Below are positions 1 to 5,600 of a DNA stretch of 9,347 nucleotides, one piece after another. Every line of letters begins with the position of its first letter. Position 1 is the first letter of the stretch. The DNA lies in assembly GCA_046735265.1 (NCBI GenBank), contig JBKPSZ010000216.1, positions 1-9,347 of the forward strand, read 5' to 3'. The position numbers and the translations under genes were made by a program. Under the pieces are notes generated by a model that worked only from the letters and a program-made list of their open reading frames with translations, had not been told where the DNA came from and ran no database searches. This stretch comes from DATBFU01 sp046735265. GTDB taxonomy: Bacteria > Acidobacteriota > Thermoanaerobaculia > UBA5066 > Gp7-AA6.

Positions 1-1
1 A

Positions 2-373
2 CTGCGTTCTTGGAGCGACTGCGGAGGCGACGTGCTCCGCCGCTTCTCCCGCGACGACATCCTGACGATCTTGACCATCTACTGGGCGACCGGAACGATT
101 CACTCTGCCAATCGCCTCTACTTCGACCGCGATCGCGAGCCGCGCGAGCTCGCGCCCGGTCAGCGCGTCGAAGTTCCTTGCGCCGTCGCTCTCTTTCCCG
201 GCGACATCGACCACCCGCCGCGCGAGTGGGGGGAGCGCGCCTTGAACGTCCAGCGCTGGACCGAGATGCCTCGCGGCGGCCACTTCGCGGCGTGGGAGGA
301 ACCGGAGCTTCTGGCACAGGACTTGCGGGAATTCTTCCGTCCGCTCAGGGGGATACGCGCCGACACGAGGTAA
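2..373 (+). CDS. Epoxide hydrolase, C-terminal fragment (5' end outside window)
   Basis: This is the last 123 residues of an alpha/beta-hydrolase-fold epoxide hydrolase, open to the window edge in frame 2 and ending at TAA 371-373. Its start is upstream of the window. Such enzymes open epoxides to diols through an Asp nucleophile and an Asp/Glu-His pair. Visible here are the cap/helix region with TGTIHSANRLYF (fragment residues about 30-41), a core strand with VPCAVALFPGDI (about 58-69), and the catalytic-His segment MPRGGHFAAWEEPE, with the His at fragment residue 94. That His segment followed by PELLAQDLREFF is typical of the microsomal/juvenile-hormone type epoxide hydrolases. The nucleophile Asp and the N-terminal EHN domain would lie before base 1 and cannot be checked. 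An internal GTG (32) is not the start, because the homologous reading continues upstream of it. Fairly sure of the family; the substrate is unknown. Confidence 0.85.
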   Translation: MRSWSDCGGDVLRRFSRDDILTILTIYWATGTIHSANRLYFDRDREPRELAPGQRVEVPCAVALFPGDIDHPPREWGERALNVQRWTEMPRGGHFAAWEEPELLAQDLREFFRPLRGIRADTR

Positions 374-395
374 CCGAATCCAACAATGAGACGGA

Positions 396-422
396 GGGGG
401 AGCTTTCGAGGCTCCTGCCCCC
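396..422 (+). terminator. GC-rich hairpin after the epoxide hydrolase
   Basis: GGAGC (399-403) pairs with GCTCC (411-415), and GGG (396-398) pairs with CCC (418-420) across a two-base TG bulge, around a 7-base loop. It lies 22 bases past the epoxide hydrolase stop. There is no T-run, so it could be a weak terminator or a leader structure of the next gene. Confidence 0.3.
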
Positions 423-452
423 GGCCGAGGCGAGGCCGGATCCCGAGGTGGC

Positions 453-467
453 GGAGGAGGAGGAGGA
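453..467 (+). promoter_or_regulatory. Tandem (GGA)5 Shine-Dalgarno for the LPxTG gene
   Basis: Five GGA triplets in a row, followed by AA, end 8 bases before the ATG at 476. This offers several overlapping AGGAGG registers and decides the start at 476 over the earlier in-frame ATG at 386, which would add an Arg-rich, non-signal-like 30 residues. Confidence 0.75.
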
Positions 468-475
468 AAGTCGTC

Positions 476-1162
476 ATGAAGATCTCGAGATCGGTATTCG
501 CGGTGGTCTGCCTCGGGCTGGTCTTGCTCTTTGCGGCGCAACCGGCCCGCGCAGACAAGGAGTGGAGGAGTCCCCTCACGCTCGGGGAGGCGACGGAGAT
601 TCCCGGCATGGTGCTCGAGCCGGGGCAGTACGTCGTGAAGGTGGTCGACACCAAGGAGACGCGCAAGGTCGTACAGTTCCTGAGCGCGGACGAGACGCGG
701 GTCTACGCGACGGTCATGGCGATCCCGGACTACCGCGTCACGGCCGGGCCGGGCGAGTTCATCTACTTTCAGCGGGCGCCGGGCCGGCCTCAGGCTTTGA
801 AGACGTGGTTCTATCCGGCCAACAACTTCGGTATCGAGTTCGTGTATCCGAAGGAGACCGCGTTCCAGATCGCCGAGGCGAGCCACCAACCCGTCTATGC
901 GGCGCAATCGGCGAAGCCTGAAGCGACCGAAGAGGTCGTGGCGGTCACTCCGGAAAAGAAGGAAGTTCCGGTGAAAGTGGAGGCTCCGCCTCCTCCGCCT
1001 CCGCCGAGGCCCGCACCGCCAGAGCCGGCGGCACCGCCTCCGGCGCCGGCTCCCGCTCCGAAGACGTTGCCGAAGACGGGAAGCGATCTGCCGCTCACCG
1101 CTCTGGCGGGCTTCGCCCTGATCGGCGCGGGCATCGGTCTGCGGCTGCTCCGGCGCGGCTGA
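476..1162 (+). CDS. Secreted protein with proline-rich stalk and C-terminal LPKTG sorting-type signal
   Basis: A 228-residue exported protein. A Sec signal peptide (residues 1-26: MKISRS, hydrophobic core, cleavage probably after ARA) leads into a beta-rich domain at about 27-130. That domain contains LTLGEATEIPGMVLEPGQY, a YATVMAIPDYRV segment and a TWFYPANNFGIEFVYPK segment. I recognise this as a domain common in Acidobacteriota secreted proteins with no assigned function (family memory, not a search). Residues about 131-170 are a polar linker; 171-196 are almost only Pro and Ala with one run of seven Pro. The tail is LPKTG (198-202), about 16 hydrophobic residues, then RLLRRG: the order of a sortase substrate (LPxTG, membrane segment, basic stop). 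No sortase gene lies in the window. The start at 476 is fixed by a strong Shine-Dalgarno and the signal peptide. The product is probably envelope-anchored; a TonB-like role is unlikely because the hydrophobic anchor is C-terminal. Confidence 0.85.
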   Translation: MKISRSVFAVVCLGLVLLFAAQPARADKEWRSPLTLGEATEIPGMVLEPGQYVVKVVDTKETRKVVQFLSADETRVYATVMAIPDYRVTAGPGEFIYFQRAPGRPQALKTWFYPANNFGIEFVYPKETAFQIAEASHQPVYAAQSAKPEATEEVVAVTPEKKEVPVKVEAPPPPPPPRPAPPEPAAPPPAPAPAPKTLPKTGSDLPLTALAGFALIGAGIGLRLLRRG

Positions 1163-1166
1163 TACG

Positions 1167-1195
1167 CCTCCCGATCGATCAAACGATCGGGGAGG
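1167..1195 (+). terminator. Hairpin after the LPxTG gene
   Basis: CCTCCCGATCG (1167-1177) pairs with CGATCGGGGAGG (1184-1195) with one bulged G and a 6-base loop, beginning 4 bases after the TGA. The stem is strong, but no T-tract follows, so it would be an imperfect intrinsic terminator or a 3'-end stabilising structure. Confidence 0.5.
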
Positions 1196-1276
1196 GAATC
1201 GAGCCGCCGCGACGACGAACTCGCGGCGCACGCGATCGAATTCGCGGAGCGATCGCCGTCCGGCGGCTCGAAACCG

Positions 1277-1306
1277 TTGAAAGCGCGGGGTTTCTCGGCT
1301 TACACT
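1277..1306 (+). promoter_or_regulatory. Sigma70-type promoter of the GIY-YIG-like gene
   Basis: TTGAAA (1277-1282) is followed after 18 bases by TACACT (1301-1306). Both are close to the TTGACA/TATAAT consensus. The ATG at 1318 begins 11 bases after the -10, so the mRNA would start about 5 bases before the start codon. An in-frame TAG at 1306-1308 excludes an earlier start. Confidence 0.6.
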
Positions 1307-1317
1307 AGTGGTCCAGG

Positions 1318-1752
1318 ATGCGACTCGCGCGTCGAACGCGGTTCGAGGAGCCTCTTCCGGACTCCATACAGCCTTCTCTCTTTCCCGAGCTTCCCCCTCC
1401 CGTCCGGATCCAGGCGGCGATCCGGCTGACCGAATCGAACGTCGCGCGGACAGTCCCGCCGGGCGTCGCCGGCGTCTACTTCTTGAAGCGCGTCGCCCGC
1501 GGCGGCCGCGTGTCGGAGCGCGTGGGTCGCGACGACGTGGACCTGAGGCAGCGCCTTCTCGCCCATGCGAAGGAAGCGACGGAGAACGTGCTCTTCGGCT
1601 GGATTCTCGCGGACGACTCGAACGAAGCGTACCGGCTCGAGTGCTATCTGTGGCACGCGCAGGGCGGGGCGTGGGCCTCGATCGAAGGAAACTCGCATCC
1701 CTCCCTGGCGGAGCGCATTCCTTTTCTGGGCTGTCCCGACTGCGACGAGTGA
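1318..1752 (+). CDS. Small GIY-YIG-like domain protein with C-terminal CPxC
   Basis: A 144-residue, probably cytoplasmic protein. After a 46-residue Pro-rich N-terminus come GVYFLK (52-57), RVGRDDVDLRQRL (68-80), H83, a conserved EAYRLECYLWH block (103-113), GNSHP (124-128) and a terminal CPDC (139-142). The order GVY ... (Y/R)VGRxDxDLRxRL ... EAxxxECxLxH ... NxxHP ... CPxC matches a family of small bacterial proteins with a GIY-YIG-like fold that I know only as hypothetical. The second GIY-YIG Tyr is replaced by Arg (R68), while candidate catalytic Arg and Glu positions (R71/R77, E103/E108) remain, so nuclease activity is uncertain. The two late Cys could bind a metal, but only two are present. 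The start is the first ATG after an in-frame TAG at 1306-1308. There is no spaced Shine-Dalgarno, so the mRNA is probably near-leaderless. It stands alone, convergent with the next gene. Confidence 0.75.
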   Translation: MRLARRTRFEEPLPDSIQPSLFPELPPPVRIQAAIRLTESNVARTVPPGVAGVYFLKRVARGGRVSERVGRDDVDLRQRLLAHAKEATENVLFGWILADDSNEAYRLECYLWHAQGGAWASIEGNSHPSLAERIPFLGCPDCDE

Positions 1753-1760
1753 TCCGGGGG

Positions 1761-1780
1761 CGGCCGCCTTCCGGCGGCCG
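1761..1780. terminator. Bidirectional hairpin between convergent genes
   Basis: A perfect 8-bp stem, CGGCCGCC/GGCGGCCG, closes a TTCC loop, midway between the stop of the plus gene (1752) and the stop of the minus gene (1789). Read on the minus strand the loop is GGAA, a GNRA tetraloop. It has no T-tract on either side, but its position fits a shared transcription end. Confidence 0.55.
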
Positions 1781-1788
1781 GGCGATCG

Positions 1789-4155
1789 CTACCTCGACGC
1801 TCCGATCCCTTCGAACCGGACGTTTCCGACCGGGTATCGATTCCAGTCTTTGTAATCGAAGTGCCACCACTCCCATTCGTAGACGGCGAAGCCCTCGGCC
1901 TCCATCGCATGCCGAAGGAGGTCGCGCTGCCACCGTTCGAGAGACGTCCCGCCCGGGTAGAAGGCGAAGGAGCGATCCGACATCTCGTCGTATCCCCCCG
2001 TCATGACGACCGGCTCTCCGGCCCCGCGGTCGTAGAGCGTCAGGTCGACGGCGCAGCCGCGGTTGTGCCGGGATCCCGTGGCCGGGTCCGCGACGAAGAT
2101 GTGCTTGTCGGTGGGGGTGGCGTCCCAGAACATCTTCGTGACGTACCAGGGGCGATAGGCGTCGTGGATCAGCAGGCCGTATCCGGCGGCCTCGAGCTTC
2201 CGATGCGCCCGCGCGAGCGCCTCGGCCGCCGGCCGCTGCAGGAACGCGCGGGCCTGGGAGTACAGCGGCGAGCTCAGGAAGTTGTTCGCGGTCGCGTAAC
2301 GCACGTCGAGGCGAATCGTGGGATCGAGTCGGGTCAGCTCGACGAGGTCGGGCGGCAGGAGGTCCGCGGCCTGCGCCGGCGGCGACGCCGCGAGCGCTTC
2401 GGCGCGGAGCTCCTCGACCGGGCGAACGGGGACGATGCGGAACGTCTTGCCGTCCTCCGGGCCGACGGCGCGGCGCGGGAAGAGAACGGGCCCAACGCGG
2501 ACGCCGGTCACCTTTCCCCGCCCATCGCGCACGAACTTCAGGGTTTCGTGATCGTAGAGGCCGCTGTCCGGGAAGCGGAAGGCGTCCGCCGAGAGCTCGG
2601 TCAACGGGTCGTACTCGAACCACTCGATCAGAACCGCGAGCTTCCCCTCCTTTTCGAGGACGTAGAGGATGTCGTGGTCCCATCCGTACTCGCCGACGAG
2701 GTCCTTCCACCGCGGCTCCGCCCTCGCCGGACGCCGGTCCGGAATCTTCGTGAGCGTACGGTCGCCCGTCCGGATGGAGTCGGGAAGCACGGAGACCGCG
2801 GTCCCGAATTCGAGCGGCCCGTCCGTGACGAGATCGGCGCCCTGCTTTCGAAGCCGCTTCGCTTCGCCGCCGGAGGTCGAGAGGATCGAGAGCTCGCCGT
2901 CGCGCCGGAGGATCTCCGCGGCGGCGCCGCCGTCCGCACCCCAGGTTCCTTCGAGGCGCGCCGCGAGCTCCGCCGGGACGGGCTCCGTCGCGTCGAGGCG
3001 GGGGAGAGCTTTTCCGTCGCGCGCGGCGAGCATCGACTCGAGGGCCGCGCGCACGATCCGCCTCGTGACGGCGTTGGCCGAATCGAGAGTCGTCACGGCG
3101 ACGGCGCCGATCTTCTCCTCCGGCATCGCGGCGAGCGAGGTCGCGAACCCGTAAATCGCCCCGTCGTGGCCGACGACCTTCCGTCCGTCGAGCGATCCAA
3201 CTCGAAAACCGATCCCGTATCCGGTCTTCTCGCCGAAACGCGGCATCCACATCGCCTGGAGGGTCTCGTTCGAGAGCACGCGGCCGCGCGGTCCCTGACC
3301 TCCCGCGAAGAGGACCGACAGGAAACGCCCGAGGTCCTCGACGGTCGAGTAGAGAGATCCCGCCGGCGCCATCCCGAGCTGAAACGTCGGGGCCGGGAAG
3401 CGGCGCCCGTCGTAGCCCCACATCGTCGCTTTGGCGAGCCGCCCGGCGATCGCCGGCTCGGGCAAGAACGCGGACGAGGTCATTCCGGCAGGCTCGAGGA
3501 CGGCGCTCTTGACCGCTACCGGGAAAGGGCGCCCCGAGAGCCGCTCGAGCGCGTAGCCGACGACCGCGATCGCGGCGTTCGAATACTTGGTGTGCGTATC
3601 CGGCGGGTAGACGAGCTCGGTCGAGTTCAGGCTCTCGACGGTCGCGGCGAGCGTGGGCTCCGTCGGATCGAAGTAGTGTCCGACCGGCGGCTCGCGCACG
3701 AGACCCGAGCGATGGGACATGAGCTCGCGAAGCGTCAGGAACGGGCCGAACGGGTCCTTCGGCCGGAAATCCGGAAGGATCGTCTGGATCGGCGCGTCGA
3801 GGTCGAGCTTTCCCTGCTCGACGAGCTGCATGATGGCGATGTCCGTGAAGAGCTTCGAGACGGAGCCGACGCGATAGATCGTTTCGGCCGAGGCCGGGAC
3901 CTTCGCGTCGGGGTTCGCGAAGCCGAAGCCCTTCGCCCAGACGGTGCGGTCGTTTTCCACGATCGCAACGGAGAGCGCGGGAAGCTGCTTGTCGCGCAGT
4001 TCCCCCTCGATGAAGGCGTCGAGCCGCGCGATCGCCTCGGAACGGATATCGGTGGCGGGCGCCGGCGCCTGGGTCCCGGCACGGGACCATCCGAGCGCCG
4101 CGATCGCGAGCGCGAACGCGGCGGCGGCGAAGCGGAAGCGATGGATCCGGGTCAC
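1789..4155 (-). CDS. Periplasmic serine hydrolase (class C beta-lactamase type) fused to VanX-type D-Ala-D-Ala dipeptidase
   Basis: A 788-residue two-enzyme protein. Residues 1-30 are a signal peptide, so it acts in the periplasm. Residues about 38-375 are a beta-lactamase/PBP-type serine hydrolase with S98-V-S-K101 (nucleophile and general base), Y191-S-N193 and H330-D-G332, the three active-site motifs of this clan. Residues about 390-565 hold two small beta-rich segments (from LEGTWG and from DLVGEYGWDHD) resembling the C-terminal domains often attached to such hydrolases. Residues about 600-788 are a zinc D-Ala-D-Ala dipeptidase: R668 in HDAYRPW, H697 and D704 in SRHNRGCAVD, and E762/H765 in EWEWWH correspond to the VanX substrate Arg, zinc ligands and catalytic Glu. 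All key residues of both enzymes are present, so both are probably active. VanX proteins are usually stand-alone at about 200 residues. The GTG start overlaps the permease TGA (GTGA), implying coupled translation. Likely role: trimming peptidoglycan peptides and splitting D-Ala-D-Ala for uptake; vancomycin resistance is unlikely, since no vanH/vanA-type genes accompany it. Confidence 0.9.
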   Translation of the reverse strand: MTRIHRFRFAAAAFALAIAALGWSRAGTQAPAPATDIRSEAIARLDAFIEGELRDKQLPALSVAIVENDRTVWAKGFGFANPDAKVPASAETIYRVGSVSKLFTDIAIMQLVEQGKLDLDAPIQTILPDFRPKDPFGPFLTLRELMSHRSGLVREPPVGHYFDPTEPTLAATVESLNSTELVYPPDTHTKYSNAAIAVVGYALERLSGRPFPVAVKSAVLEPAGMTSSAFLPEPAIAGRLAKATMWGYDGRRFPAPTFQLGMAPAGSLYSTVEDLGRFLSVLFAGGQGPRGRVLSNETLQAMWMPRFGEKTGYGIGFRVGSLDGRKVVGHDGAIYGFATSLAAMPEEKIGAVAVTTLDSANAVTRRIVRAALESMLAARDGKALPRLDATEPVPAELAARLEGTWGADGGAAAEILRRDGELSILSTSGGEAKRLRKQGADLVTDGPLEFGTAVSVLPDSIRTGDRTLTKIPDRRPARAEPRWKDLVGEYGWDHDILYVLEKEGKLAVLIEWFEYDPLTELSADAFRFPDSGLYDHETLKFVRDGRGKVTGVRVGPVLFPRRAVGPEDGKTFRIVPVRPVEELRAEALAASPPAQAADLLPPDLVELTRLDPTIRLDVRYATANNFLSSPLYSQARAFLQRPAAEALARAHRKLEAAGYGLLIHDAYRPWYVTKMFWDATPTDKHIFVADPATGSRHNRGCAVDLTLYDRGAGEPVVMTGGYDEMSDRSFAFYPGGTSLERWQRDLLRHAMEAEGFAVYEWEWWHFDYKDWNRYPVGNVRFEGIGASR

Positions 4156-5504
4156 GGAAGCTTCCTACGCCGGCGGCGGGCGGCTGGAGTCAGGAAATAG
4201 AGGGGAATCCCGAGCGCGATGAAAGCGAGGCCGATCGAGGACTCGCGCGGGCTCGTGAGAAGCGTGTTGGTGACGAGCGCCGCGGCCGTCAGGACGAAGA
4301 GAAGCGGGACCCAGGGGTAGCCGGGGACGCGGAACGGGCGCTCCATCCGGGGATCCTTACGCCGGAGCGCCACCACGCTCGCCACCGCCAGCGCGTAGAA
4401 GATCCAGCCTCCGAAGATCACATACGTGAAGAGCTGCGAAAACCCGCCGATGAAGAGGACCAGAACGCAGGACCAGACCGCCTGCAGAACGAGGGCCGGG
4501 ACGGGCGTGCGGTAACGCGCGTGGACCTGGCCCATGCGTTGGAAGAACAGCCCGTCGCGCGCCATCTGGTAATAGGCGCGCGGGCCGGCGAGGACGAGCG
4601 CGTTCATCGCTCCGAGGATCGAGCAGACGATGGCGGCCGTCAGGAACTTGGCGCCCCACTCGCCCGCGACTTTCCGGATCGCCGTCAGCGCGACGCGCTC
4701 GGAGGCAGCGATCTCCGAAGGGGAGAGAACGTGGAGGTACGCGAGGTTCGCCGTGAGATAGAGAAGGACCACCGTCAACGTCCCGGCCACGATGCCGCGC
4801 GGGAAGTTGCGCTGCGGGTCGCGGATCTCGCCCGCGGCGAACGAAACGTCGTGCCATCCCTCGTAAGCCCAGAGCACCGCGACGAGCGCGACGCCCACGG
4901 CCATGAGGCCCGCCGGCCCGCCGGGCACAGGAGCGGAGGACGGAACGCCCGGCGAAGGAGCGAGGAAGATGACGAGGATCATTCCGATGAGGCCGCCCAC
5001 CTTGAGAAACGTCAGGACGTTCTGAACGAGGGCGCCGCTCCGCACGCCGGCGATGTTGATCATCGTGAAGACGACGATTGCGACAATCGCGACGCCTTTT
5101 GCCGAGGCCGCGCTCAACGGCAGGAAGGCGCCGAGATAGATCGGCAGCGCCGCCCCAAGCGTCGCGATCGAGCCGGAAGTTCCGACGGTGAAGAGCATCC
5201 ACCCGCAGAGAAATCCAAAGAGGGGCCCGAACGCGCGCGCGATATAGGTGTAGATGCCGCCCGCGTGCGGCATCGCTGCGCCGAGCTCCGCGAGAGAGAG
5301 CGCACCGAGGAGCGTCAGTCCCCCTCCGATCGCCCAGACGGCGAGCATCAGCGGCGTGGAATGCACTGCCCGCGCGACCTCCGCGGGGACCAGGAAGATC
5401 CCCGATCCGATGACGGTTCCGACGACGAGCGCGGCCGCGTCGAACGGGCCGAGGGCGCGCAGCAGGCCCTCTTCGGCATGCGCGGGTGTTCGAGCGTCCG
5501 ACAC
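4152..5504 (-). CDS. APC-family amino-acid permease (LAT/SteT-like)
   Basis: A 450-residue inner-membrane transporter of the amino acid-polyamine-organocation superfamily. About twelve hydrophobic segments are visible. TM1 carries VIGSGIF (31-37), the broken-helix substrate/ion site of the LeuT fold. After TM2 comes the AELGAAMPHAGGIYTY block (72-87). TM6 and its following loop carry YEGWHDVSFAAGEIRDPQRNFPRGI (214-238, key residues E215, G216, E226, P230, P235), the APC signature region. The C-terminus is cytoplasmic and basic (AARRRRRKLP). The pattern resembles bacterial LAT-type exchangers such as SteT; the substrate cannot be read, but the partner gene suggests D-Ala or other peptidoglycan-derived amino acids. 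The start is GTG 5504 with GGAGG 6 bases upstream. Longer in-frame reading to 6485 is arginine-rich, non-membrane sequence antisense to the next operon and is rejected. First gene of a leftward two-gene operon. Confidence 0.9.
   Translation of the reverse strand: MSDARTPAHAEEGLLRALGPFDAAALVVGTVIGSGIFLVPAEVARAVHSTPLMLAVWAIGGGLTLLGALSLAELGAAMPHAGGIYTYIARAFGPLFGFLCGWMLFTVGTSGSIATLGAALPIYLGAFLPLSAASAKGVAIVAIVVFTMINIAGVRSGALVQNVLTFLKVGGLIGMILVIFLAPSPGVPSSAPVPGGPAGLMAVGVALVAVLWAYEGWHDVSFAAGEIRDPQRNFPRGIVAGTLTVVLLYLTANLAYLHVLSPSEIAASERVALTAIRKVAGEWGAKFLTAAIVCSILGAMNALVLAGPRAYYQMARDGLFFQRMGQVHARYRTPVPALVLQAVWSCVLVLFIGGFSQLFTYVIFGGWIFYALAVASVVALRRKDPRMERPFRVPGYPWVPLLFVLTAAALVTNTLLTSPRESSIGLAFIALGIPLYFLTPAARRRRRKLP
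4161..4166 (-). promoter_or_regulatory. Shine-Dalgarno of the hydrolase-dipeptidase gene, inside the permease 3' end
   Basis: On the minus strand AGGAAG lies 5 bases before the GTG at 4155 and supports that start. It partly overlaps the 10-base palindrome GGAAGCTTCC (4156-4165), so a small hairpin could mask it until ribosomes finishing the permease open it. Confidence 0.5.
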
Positions 5505-5510
5505 GTGGCA

Positions 5511-5515
5511 CCTCC
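5511..5515 (-). promoter_or_regulatory. Shine-Dalgarno fixing the permease GTG start
   Basis: On the minus strand GGAGG lies 6 bases before GTG 5504. It decides the start in a frame that stays open about 980 bases further upstream. Confidence 0.75.
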
Positions 5516-5531
5516 GGGAATTGGCGCGGAG

Positions 5532-5537
5532 GTTATC
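5532..5537 (-). promoter_or_regulatory. Candidate -10 element of the permease operon
   Basis: The minus strand reads GATAAC here, four of six matches to TATAAT. Transcription would begin near 5525, giving a leader of about 21 bases that contains the Shine-Dalgarno. No good -35 is visible at the right distance, so an activator may be needed. Confidence 0.4.
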
Positions 5538-5557
5538 AGCTTCGGCGCCGTCCGGCG

Positions 5558-5569
5558 GCCGGGCCCGGC
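5558..5569. repeat. Perfect 12-base palindrome in the divergent control region
   Basis: GCCGGGCCCGGC lies almost midway between the two candidate -10 elements (5532-5537 and 5587-5592). It sits where a shared operator could act on both operons. Such palindromes also arise by chance in very GC-rich DNA, and no regulator gene is nearby. Confidence 0.3.
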
Positions 5570-5586
5570 AAAACCGGATGCGAGGC

Positions 5587-5592
5587 GATAAT
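5587..5592 (+). promoter_or_regulatory. Candidate -10 element of the dgcN-epimerase operon
   Basis: GATAAT matches TATAAT at five of six positions and stands 8 bases before the ATG at 5601. Transcription would start about 2 bases before the start codon, giving a leaderless mRNA. That agrees with the lack of a Shine-Dalgarno. The -35 region is not recognisable. Confidence 0.5.
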
Positions 5593-5600
5593 GCGCCGCC

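Noticed and set aside
386..475. Earlier ATG (386) for the LPxTG gene
   Set aside because: It would place 30 mostly Arg-rich residues before a normal signal peptide and ignore the strong Shine-Dalgarno at 453-467.
10..921. 303-codon plus-strand frame across the epoxide hydrolase end and the LPxTG gene
   Set aside because: Arg/Gly/Glu-rich shadow of two better-supported genes in other frames.
980..1066. TonB-like energy transducer suggested by the Pro-rich stretch
   Set aside because: TonB has an N-terminal membrane anchor and a folded C-terminal domain; here the folded domain is N-terminal and the hydrophobic anchor is C-terminal after LPKTG.
1789..2400. Vancomycin-resistance (van) cluster because of the VanX motifs
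   Set aside because: No vanH, vanA/B ligase or vanRS-type genes are present. The domain is fused to a secreted serine hydrolase and sits with peptide/amino-acid metabolism genes.
1861..4200. 779-codon open frame on the plus strand opposite the hydrolase-dipeptidase gene
   Set aside because: Its product is Arg/Glu/Gly-rich without any motif, and it is antisense to a gene with two intact enzyme domains. GC-rich DNA keeps such frames open by chance.
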